Positions 53,244 to 61,200 of a stretch of DNA of 64,000 nt are shown here, in pieces. The stretch's first letter is position 1. The number at the start of each line of letters is the position of its first letter. The position numbers were made by a program, and so were the translations under genes. The DNA comes from Ardenticatenales bacterium (GTDB lineage: Bacteria > Chloroflexota > Anaerolineae > Epilineales > Epilineaceae). The notes under the pieces were generated by a model, which saw only the letters and a program-made list of their open reading frames with translations, was not told where the DNA came from and did no database searches. Where the stretch lies: the NCBI GenBank assembly GCA_020853525.1, contig JADYYS010000050.1, positions 82,672 to 146,671 on the forward strand, given 5' to 3'.

Positions 53244-53285
53244 AAAGGTGCGGAGCTGGGATTCAACACCCGGCTCCGCACCTTT
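53244..53285. terminator. Strong 13-bp hairpin with AAA/TTT ends
   Basis: Arms 53244-53256 and 53273-53285 pair perfectly over 13 bp with A3 at the base and T3 after the stem; GGG/CCC pairs extend it inside the 16-nt loop. It may terminate csbD-side transcription or control the downstream receiver gene, 110 nt away. Confidence 0.55.
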
Positions 53286-53394
53286 GCGAGACAACCGAGT
53301 TCGCGGCAGGATAGGCGGCAAGCGGTGCGCCGCGGCACGAACTCAACCCGAGCGCCGGTTCCTGCTTCCCGTCCCAATGGTTGGATCACAACGG

Positions 53395-53817
53395 ATGCGC
53401 CTTCTCTCGGACTTCTTGACCGTCCTGATCCTCGAAGACGGCACCGCACTGCGGCGCCGACTGGTCGACCTCATCCGCTCGATCGCCGGCGTGAACGAGG
53501 TGCTCGAAGCTGGTGATGCACCGACCGCGCTCGCGCTGGCGAGGCGTCACCGGCCGCAGATCGTCGTGCTCGACATCCGCGTTCCGGGCGACGCCGAGGT
53601 CCGCAACGGGCTCGACGTCCTCGGCGCGATCAAGCGCGGCGAGCCCGACACGTACGCGATCATCCTCACGAACTTTGCCGATGCCCACTACGCCAGGCTC
53701 GCTCGCCAGCTCGGCGCCGACGCCTTCCTCGACAAGTCGTCCGAGTTCGACATGCTCGTCTCGCTGATCGAGGACCGCAGCGCGCGCAACGAAGGGCCCT
53801 CCCCCTCCGTCGCGTGA
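53395..53817 (+). CDS. Single-domain response regulator (receiver only)
   Basis: A 140-residue receiver: VLILEDGTALRRRLVDLI with acidic E14/D15, phosphorylation site D60 in QIVVLDIRVPG, T92 in AIILTNFAD and K114 in AFLDKSSEFD. No output domain follows. It lies 76 nt before the histidine kinase and probably shares its circuit as phosphate sink, inhibitor or diffusible partner. The start is uncertain (ATG 53377 or 53395); I use 53395 because it begins directly before the receiver. Confidence 0.82.
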   Translation: MRLLSDFLTVLILEDGTALRRRLVDLIRSIAGVNEVLEAGDAPTALALARRHRPQIVVLDIRVPGDAEVRNGLDVLGAIKRGEPDTYAIILTNFADAHYARLARQLGADAFLDKSSEFDMLVSLIEDRSARNEGPSPSVA

Positions 53818-53893
53818 GCCGTTCGAAGTGCGCGGTGCTCGGCGACGTCGCATACCTCTCCATCCGCCCACCAGGCAGCATCGAGGGATCGGC

Positions 53894-55762
53894 ATGTTCG
53901 GCAGACTGCGCGCACGGGTTCTCGCGGTCGTGGCCTTGGCCCTCATACCGTCCTTCGTTCTGCTGCTCGCATCCGCTGCCGCCGAGCGCCAGATAGGCAT
54001 CGAGCGCGCGCTCGAGGCGGCGCGCAGCACCGCCAACCTCGTGGCCGACCAACAGTCGGCCCTCGTCGCCTCGACCAGCCAGCTGCTGGGCTTCGTCACG
54101 TCGCTGATGGACCGGCCCGTGACGAACACTGCGGGCTGCGATATCGGTCTCGCCCGGATCATCAGCGGCACGAACGCCTACCTCGGCCTGAGCATCTCGG
54201 GCGCCGACGGCTTCGTCCAATGTGCCGCCCCGCGACTCACGGGCCCGATCACCGTGAACAACACGGATCGGTTGTTCTTCCGGCGCGCCGTCGCGTCCAA
54301 GCAGATGGTCGTCGGCGGTTACATCGTGGGCCGCCTGACCGGCCGCCCGGCCCTCGCCATGGCGGCGCCCGTCATCGACCGGACGGGCGAGATCACCGCC
54401 GTCGTTGCGGCCGGCATCGACCTTGTGATCCTGAACGAAAGAATGGCCGCCGCCCTCCCGGACGATGTCGTCGTTCTCGTCACGGACGATCGGGGGACGG
54501 TGATCGCACATCACCCGAACGCAACGGAATGGCTCGGGCGCGACCTGAGCGAGAGCGAGCTCATCCGACGCATCGAGGTCGAGCGGGAGGGCAGCGCCTA
54601 TATCCCGAACGAGGACGGCGACGGTCGGTGGCACGTCTTCACGACGGTCGGCGATCCCGCTGCCGGCACCGGCGCCCTGTACGTCGACGTCAGCTACATG
54701 CAGCGGCAGCTGTTCGCCGCAGCGGACAGCCGGCTGCGTCAGAACCTGCTCACGCTGCTCGGCGGCACGATCGTCGCGCTCGGGCTGGCGTGGTTCGGAG
54801 CGACGTACATGATCTCGCGTCCGGCCCAGCGCCTGATTCACGTGGTGCAGCGGCTGCGGGCCGGGGATTGGTCGGCGCGCGCCAGTCTGCCCGACAGCAC
54901 CGAGTTCGGTCGGCTCGGCGCTGCGTTCGACGAGATGGCCGACACGCTCCAGACGCACGACCGCGACCTCCAGTCGCTGAACGCCGAGCTGGAGGACCGG
55001 GTGGCGCGCCGTTCGGCCGCGCTCGAGCGCACGAACGAGCGGCTGCGCGCGTCCCGCTCCGAGTTGCGTCGACTGTCGCGCGAGCTCCTCGAGATCGGCG
55101 AGCGGGAGCGAACGCGATTGTCGCGCGAGGTGTACGATCAGATCGGACAGGCGTTGACCGGTTTGAAGATGGACATTTCGGCCGCCCGGCGACGGCTGCA
55201 GCAGTCCGACGTGGACGGCGCGAACGCCAGCCTGACGTCCGCGATGAAGCTCGTAGACGAGACGGTCGGTCTCGCGCGTCGGATCGCCCTCGACCTGCGG
55301 CCGAGCCTGCTCGACGATTTCGGTCTGTCTGCGGCGGTCGAGTGGCAGCTCGAGGACTTCTCGCAGCGGTCCGGGGTTCGCCACACGCTTTCCATGAACG
55401 TCGACGAAGGCGTCGTCTCCCCGGCGCTGGCCACGGCCGCCTTTCGGATTCTCAAGGAGGCGCTGACGAATATCGCCCGCCACGCGTCGGCCCGTACCGT
55501 CGACGTGCGGTTGGCGACGGACGCATCCCACCTCACGCTCGTCATCCGCGACGACGGGCGCGGGGTCACGGAGGATGAACTGACCGGTCCGCACACGCTC
55601 GGCCTGCTCGGCATGCGCGAGCGGGCGCGCCAGTTGGGTGGACGCGTAACGGTCGTCGGCGAGCGAGGTCAGGGTACCGTAGTGACGCTCATCCTGCCGC
55701 TCGAGACTCCGGACAGCGTTGACACCGAGGAGGATCCGCATGACGAGAGTACTGATCGCTGA
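53894..55762 (+). CDS. HisKA_3-type sensor kinase with Tyr in place of the phospho-acceptor His
   Basis: A 622-residue membrane protein: TM1 (about 10-30), outside Cache-like sensor (about 31-280, with NNTDRLFFRRAVASKQMVVGGYIVGRLTGRPALAMAAPVID), TM2 (about 287-307), HAMP (about 308-365) and coiled coil. The dimerisation domain reads ERERTRLSREVYDQIGQALTGLKMDI: where NarX/DesK-type kinases have ELHD, codon TAC at 55133 gives Tyr414. The ATPase domain is intact (EALTNIARHASA, DDGRGV, GLLGMRERARQLGG, GQGTVVTLILPL). Catalysis therefore needs another acceptor or is lost. GAGGGATC precedes the ATG. The end overlaps the next gene. Confidence 0.9.
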   Translation: MFGRLRARVLAVVALALIPSFVLLLASAAAERQIGIERALEAARSTANLVADQQSALVASTSQLLGFVTSLMDRPVTNTAGCDIGLARIISGTNAYLGLSISGADGFVQCAAPRLTGPITVNNTDRLFFRRAVASKQMVVGGYIVGRLTGRPALAMAAPVIDRTGEITAVVAAGIDLVILNERMAAALPDDVVVLVTDDRGTVIAHHPNATEWLGRDLSESELIRRIEVEREGSAYIPNEDGDGRWHVFTTVGDPAAGTGALYVDVSYMQRQLFAAADSRLRQNLLTLLGGTIVALGLAWFGATYMISRPAQRLIHVVQRLRAGDWSARASLPDSTEFGRLGAAFDEMADTLQTHDRDLQSLNAELEDRVARRSAALERTNERLRASRSELRRLSRELLEIGERERTRLSREVYDQIGQALTGLKMDISAARRRLQQSDVDGANASLTSAMKLVDETVGLARRIALDLRPSLLDDFGLSAAVEWQLEDFSQRSGVRHTLSMNVDEGVVSPALATAAFRILKEALTNIARHASARTVDVRLATDASHLTLVIRDDGRGVTEDELTGPHTLGLLGMRERARQLGGRVTVVGERGQGTVVTLILPLETPDSVDTEEDPHDESTDR

Positions 55763-56369
55763 CGACCACGCGATCGTCCGGCGCGGGCTGGAGCGGATCA
55801 TCCAGGACGAGGTCGGTGGCTGGGAGGTCGGCGAAGCGGCCACGGCCGACGACGTGCTGCGCCAGGTGCGTGAGGCGGTCTGGGACGTGATGGTCCTGGA
55901 CATCTCGCTGCCCGACCGCAACGGGCTCGACCTGCTCATCGAGATCAAGGCGCTGCGCCCCGCGCTGCCCGTCCTGATCCTCAGCATGCACGCCGAGTCC
56001 CAGTACGCCATGCGCGCCCTCAAGTGCGGCGCCGCCGGCTACGTCAGCAAGGAGAGCGCCTCCGCCGAGCTCGTCGACGCGCTGAAGCGGGTGCTGAACG
56101 GCGGCAAGTACGTCAGCGCCGCCGTCGCCGAGACGCTGGCCGACGTCGCGCTCGGCCTCAGCTCGTCGACGCCGCACGAAGGGCTCTCCAACCGCGAGTT
56201 CACCGTGCTCGTCGGGCTCGGGCAGGGCAAGGCGGTCGGTGAGCTGGCGGCGGAGCTCGGGCTGAGCGTGAAGACGGTGAGCACGTACCGTAGCCGGATG
56301 CTGGAGAAGATGGCCATGCGGACGAACGCGGACGTCGTGCGGTATGTGATCGATCACGGGCTGGAGTAG
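55740..56369 (+). CDS. NarL/FixJ-type response regulator
   Basis: A 209-residue regulator. The receiver has D8/D9, phospho-site D54 (VMVLDISLPDRNGLDLL) and K104. The LuxR-type helix-turn-helix reads LSNREFTVLVGLGQGKAVGELAAELGLSVKTVSTYRSRMLEKM. It starts 23 nt inside the kinase gene with GAGGAGG upstream, so it is the cognate partner. Targets are unknown. Confidence 0.93.
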   Translation: MTRVLIADDHAIVRRGLERIIQDEVGGWEVGEAATADDVLRQVREAVWDVMVLDISLPDRNGLDLLIEIKALRPALPVLILSMHAESQYAMRALKCGAAGYVSKESASAELVDALKRVLNGGKYVSAAVAETLADVALGLSSSTPHEGLSNREFTVLVGLGQGKAVGELAAELGLSVKTVSTYRSRMLEKMAMRTNADVVRYVIDHGLE

Positions 56370-56383
56370 GCGACGCCGGTCGG

Positions 56384-56450
56384 CGACGGTTTCGCGCGCC
56401 GTGCGACGGTTTCGGCGGCGGCGCGACGGTTGCGCGGCGGCGGCGCGGCG
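56384..56450 (+). repeat. Short imperfect tandem repeat after the response regulator
   Basis: Three GCGACGGTTtCG-type units spaced about 20 bp apart, in the spacer before the deacetylase gene. Confidence 0.45.
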
Positions 56451-56575
56451 GTGAATGGGCCCCACAGACATGCGGATCGCCGTTAGGCTGACGCCGCGCT
56501 CCGGTTCATCCCCGCACCCCACCACCGTCGCGCCCGGGGTGACGATCCACAGGCCGGAGCGGCGGAGGCCTGACG

Positions 56576-57592
56576 ATGTTCCCGACCGACCCCCGCGCCG
56601 GTGCCGTCCCGCTGCGCACCGCGGCGCTCGCCACCACCGTGCTCATGCTCGTGACGATCGCCCACCGGCCGATCCCGTCCCCGCTGCCTTCGCCCGTGCC
56701 GGACGTGGCGACATCGGCATCGACCGAGCCCGCACGGCAGCCGCGATCCACATCCGACGTACCGACCGCGGCCCTCGCGGCCCACACTGGGGCGGTGCCG
56801 TCCGGGCGGTCCCGAGCCATGATCGTCCTTCCGCCCGACCCGGACGGCATCCGCCGCGCGCCGGTGCCGATCCTGCTCTACCACCACGTCACCGCCGGCG
56901 TTCCGGCAACGTCCGCCCTGCGGGAGACGACGGTTTCGCCGGCCGCGCTCGAGCTGCACCTCACCGCCCTCGAGCGCGGCGGCTGGACGGTCGTCGCCCT
57001 CGACGCCGTCGTCGATGCCCTCGCCCTCGGCACACCGCTGCCGCCGAAGGCCGTCGTGCTGACGTTCGACGACGGTTGGCGCGACCAGTTCGACATCGCG
57101 CTGCCCATCCTCGAGCGGCACGGCGTGACGGCGACGTTCTTCCTCACGACCGAGCCCGTCGAGGCCGGCTGGATCGGCTCATTGAACTGGGATCACGTCA
57201 CGGCGCTGGTGGAGCGCGGCATGACGATCGGGGCCCACACCCGCACGCACCGCGACCTGATCGGCCTGTCCGACGCCGCCCTGGCGGACGAGCTGACGGC
57301 ATCGGCCGACCTCATCGCCGCCCGTATCGGCACGCGCCCGCGCCTTCTGGCCTACCCGTACGGCAACTTCGACGACCGCGTGCGGGCAGCGGCGGCGGCG
57401 GCCGGCTATGCGGCGGCCGTCACGGCGAACCCCGACGGATACGCGGCGGGCGCGGCGCTGCTGGCGCTTCCGCGCATCGCCGTGCGCGGGGGGTGCGACA
57501 CGGCGGCGGCGTTCGAGGGATGCGTCGGGGCGTGGTTGGGGGAGGCGGAGGGGTGGTGGGAGGCGGTTGCGCCGGGGAGGGGGTCGCGATAG
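56576..57592 (+). CDS. Exported polysaccharide deacetylase (NodB domain)
   Basis: A 338-residue protein. An N-terminal hydrophobic stretch (LRTAALATTVLMLVTIA) acts as signal or anchor, followed by a Pro/Ser/Thr-rich linker to about residue 95. The NodB domain includes VPILLYHHV, VVLTFDDGWRDQFDIALPILERHGVTATFFLTT (catalytic Asp and metal Asp), GAHTRTHRDL (metal His pair) and LLAYPYGNFDDRV. It removes acyl groups from surface or environmental polysaccharide. The C-terminal part, WLGEAEGWWEAVAPG, is unremarkable. It is convergent with a small membrane-protein gene. Confidence 0.88.
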   Translation: MFPTDPRAGAVPLRTAALATTVLMLVTIAHRPIPSPLPSPVPDVATSASTEPARQPRSTSDVPTAALAAHTGAVPSGRSRAMIVLPPDPDGIRRAPVPILLYHHVTAGVPATSALRETTVSPAALELHLTALERGGWTVVALDAVVDALALGTPLPPKAVVLTFDDGWRDQFDIALPILERHGVTATFFLTTEPVEAGWIGSLNWDHVTALVERGMTIGAHTRTHRDLIGLSDAALADELTASADLIAARIGTRPRLLAYPYGNFDDRVRAAAAAAGYAAAVTANPDGYAAGAALLALPRIAVRGGCDTAAAFEGCVGAWLGEAEGWWEAVAPGRGSR

Positions 57593-57611
57593 TCTCGCGC
57601 GTACCGACGCC

Positions 57612-58061
57612 TCATCCGCGGCGACGGTACTGCGCCAATGCCGACAGGCCTGTCGCGATCCCCACCACCAACACGGTGGCCTGGAGGATCGTCTGCATCG
57701 GGTGCCGCGTGCTGCCCATGAGAATGGCCTGCACGACGATCCAGATGAGGATCCCGCCGGCGCTCATGCCGGCCCAGAACCACGCGGATGGGCGGCGCCG
57801 CACCTCGGAAAGGGCCGCGAACGCGTGGAGCAGGCCGAGGCCGAAGAGGAGGATCCCGGGGATCCGGTAGTCGCGGAACGGTGTTCCGAGCAGCCAGTCC
57901 TGCGGGATCCCGAGGCCGGTCCCGTCGGGCTGTTGGATGAAGCTGAACCCGGCGGCGAGGGCGTTGACGCTGATCAGGGAGAGGAGGACGATGAGGGTCC
58001 AGCGGATCCGGCGGTGTCGTCGCTGAGAGGCGGGCGCGGTTGGGGCGGTAGGGCTGTGCAC
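57612..58061 (-). CDS. Four-helix membrane protein, function unknown
   Basis: A 149-residue protein with four clear membrane segments: WTLIVLLSLISVNALAAGFSF, IPGILLFGLGLLHAFAALS, WFWAGMSAGGILIWIVVQAILMG and TILQATVLVVGIATGLSALA. A loop after TM1 contains QPDGTGLGIPQDWLLGTPFRDY. The family is not recognised. GTG 58061 has GGAGGA 9 nt upstream; ATG 58112 would add 17 residues. Confidence 0.65.
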   Translation of the reverse strand: MHSPTAPTAPASQRRHRRIRWTLIVLLSLISVNALAAGFSFIQQPDGTGLGIPQDWLLGTPFRDYRIPGILLFGLGLLHAFAALSEVRRRPSAWFWAGMSAGGILIWIVVQAILMGSTRHPMQTILQATVLVVGIATGLSALAQYRRRG

Positions 58062-58160
58062 TGTCGTCGGTCCTCCGAGGCGATCGAGATGTCGCCGGGC
58101 GAACCATGGCATCGGACGAGGTGCTGCGCAACCTTGGCACCGATCACCGCCCAATGAACA

Positions 58161-58192
58161 GCGCCGCCCTCCCCGCATGGGAAGGGCGGCGC
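58161..58192. terminator. Terminator-like hairpin after the giant surface-protein gene
   Basis: GCGCCGCCCT and AGGGCGGCGC form a 10-bp stem with a 12-nt loop, about 50 nt downstream of the stop of the minus-strand gene. No long T-tract follows. Confidence 0.5.
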
Positions 58193-58243
58193 CAAATCGT
58201 CGGCTCAGCAGGCCGCCTGGCTCGATCGGCTGTTCACCGTTCG

Positions 58244-61200
58244 CTACGGCAACTCGCAGCTCACCACGGTGTTGTGCCCGCCGCCCGGATCGCACGCGTC
58301 CGTGCCAGGACCGCCGTCGATCTCGTCATTGCCGTTGCCGGCCGTGATCGTGTCGTCACCGCCCCCGGCGTGCACCGTGTTGTGGCCGCCGCCGACGTCG
58401 ATCGCATTGCCGACGTTGCCGTCCGTGACGGTGTCATTGCCGTTGCCGCAGACGATCGCGTGCAGGCCGTTGCCGGCCGTGATCGTGTTGTGGCCGCCGC
58501 CGGCGTCGATGTCGCCGTCGCCGTTGCCGCGGGCGATCTGGTCGTTGCCGTTGCCGGTCGTGATCCGGCATGTGCCGGCGCCGAGGGTGAGCGTGTTGTG
58601 GCCGCCGCCCGCGTCGACTTCGGCGCTGCACGTGGCGCTCGTGATCTCGTCGTTGCCGTTGCCGGTCGTCACGCGGTTCGCGCCGCCGCCGAGGTCGATC
58701 TCGTTGTGGCCGCCGGAGTCCGTCACGGTGTCGTCGCCGTCGCCGGCGGTGATCTCGTCCTTGCCGTTGCCGCCGACAATCGTGTTCGACCCGTCGCCGA
58801 CGACGATCGTGTCGTTGCCGCCGCCGCCGAGCACGGTGTCGTCACCGCTGCCGGCGGTGATGCCATCGTTGCCATTACCGGCCGTGATCCGGTTGTTGCC
58901 GCCGCCGGCGTGGATCGTGTTGCTGCCACCACCCGCGTCGATCGTGTCGTCGCCCGAGAGCGTCGTGATCGTGTCCTTGCCGTTGCCGCCGCAGATCACG
59001 TCGTGGCCGCCGTTGCCGTTGATCACGTCGTTGCCGCCCAGGCCGTGGATGACGTCGTTGCCGCTCGTGCCGTTGATCGTCTCGCCCTGGCTCGTGCCGA
59101 CAATCGTCGGCGTCATCGCGCAGGCGTTCACCGCACCGGCGATGGACACAACGGCCGTGTACGCACGCGACGCGCCGTCGTGGTCCTGCACGCGGCCCTT
59201 GACCGTCCGGCTGCCGGCGCTCGATGTCGTACAGCTGGCCGTCGATGCCGCGCTGTACGGGCCGAAGCCCGCGCCGTCGCCGCAGTCGAAGGCGAACTCG
59301 AGACCGGCCGCCACGTCGCCGCTGCCGGGGTCCGTTGCGCCGGTGAGGGCGAGCCCGATCGGCGTGCCGGCCGAGACGGAGGACGGGGCGCCGAACGTGG
59401 CCGAGGGCTGGAGGTTCGTGACGCCGAGCGCGAACGTGGTCTGGGTGAGATGGCCGTTGCCGTCGTCGACGGTGATCGTGACCGTCTGGCTGTCCGCCGG
59501 GCCGTCGGTGGTGGCCAGCGACCAGCTCCACGTCCCGCCGCTCGGGGTGGCACCGCTCTTGACGATGCTGCCGACCGAGGCGCTCACCGTCACGGCGTAG
59601 CCGTCGTCCGAGTCCGCGAACGTGCCGGCGTTCACCGCCGTCTGGCCCTCGTCGACGGCGACGGTCGACGCGGCGACCGTCAGGATCGGGTCGGGATCAC
59701 AGCTGTCGCCGATGCCGTCGCCGTCCGCGTCGGACTGGGACGTGTTCGACGTGAGCGGGCAGTTGTCGGCGGCGTCCGGGACGCCGTCGCCGTCGTCGTC
59801 CGCGTCGCACGCATTGCCGTCGCCGTCGCCGTCCGTGTCGGATTGGTCGGCGTTGGCGGTCGTCGGGCAGTTGTCGTCCGCATTGGCGATGCCGTCGCCG
59901 TCGACGTCATCGTCACAGGCGTCGCCGATACCGTCGCCGTCCAGGTCGGCTTGCGATTCGTTCGCCATGCGCGGGCAGTTGTCGACGGTGTCGAGCACGC
60001 CGTCGCCGTCTACATCATCGTCACACGGGTCACCGATGCCGTCCTCATCCAGGTCGTCCTGGTCGGGGTTGGCCGTGATTCGGCAGTTGTCCGTCGCGTC
60101 CGGGACGCCGTCGTTGTCGTCGTCCGCGTCGCACGCGTCGCCGAGCGCGTCCGTATCGTTGTTCGCTTGGTCGCCGTTCACGTTGAGCGGGCAGTTGTCG
60201 ACCGCGTTCGGGATTCCGTCGTTGTCCGCGTCCGCTTCGCACGCGTCGCCGATGCCGTCCTCGTCCGCGTCGCCCTGGTCTTGGTTGGCGGCCATGGGGC
60301 AGTTGTCGTCGGCGTTGAGCACGTCGTCGCCGTCGATATCGGCGTCGCAACCGTCGCCGAGACCGTCGTCGTCGATGTCGGACTGGGACGGGTTCGGCGT
60401 GAGCGGGCAGTTGTCGTCGCCGTCCAGGACGCCGTCGTTGTCGTCATCGGCATCGCACGCATCGCCCTGGCCGTCGTCGTCCGCGTCGAGTTGGCCAGGG
60501 TTGTGGTCCAACCGACAGTTGTCGTCTTCGTCGGCGATGCCGTCGTTGTCGTCGTCGGCGTCGCACGCATCCCCTAGGCTGTCGCCGTCCGTGTCGACCT
60601 GGTTCGCGTTCGGCGCGAGCGGGCAGTTGTCGACGCTGTCGAGAATGCCATCGCCGTCGTCATCGCTGTCGCATGCGTCGCCAGCACCGTCGGTGTCCGT
60701 GTCCAACTGGTCCTCGTTTGCGAGGAGCGAACAGTTGTCGTCGGCGTCTGGGACGCCGTCGTTATCGTCGTCCGGATCGCACGCGTCGCCTTGGCCGTCG
60801 CCGTCCGTGTCCGTCTGGAGCGGGTTGGCGACGAGGGCGCAGTTGTCGCCGGCGTCGAGGATGCCGTCGTTGTCGTCGTCCGCGTCACACGCGTCGCCCT
60901 GCAGGTCGCCGTCGCTGTCCAGCTGATCCTCGTTGGCTTGGCGTGGGCAGTTGTCCATGTCGTCCGGCACGGCGTCGCCGTCGTCGTCCGGGTCGCACGC
61001 GTCGCCAATCGTGTCGCCGTCGAGGTCGGCCTGGTCCGCGTTCGGCGTCGCCGGGCAGTTGTCCGCCGCATCCGGCACGCCGTCGCCGTCGTCGTCCGGA
61101 TCGCACGCATCGCCGATCCCATCGACATCGAGGTCCGCCTGGTCGTTGGGCGTCGTCGGGCAGTTGTCCGCCGCGTTGTCCGTGCCGTCGCCGTCCACGT

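Noticed and set aside
58106-60577. A long plus-strand frame over the RTX region
   Set aside because: It mirrors the repeats of the minus-strand gene (monotonous VxxDRVV pattern) and has no start context or homology.
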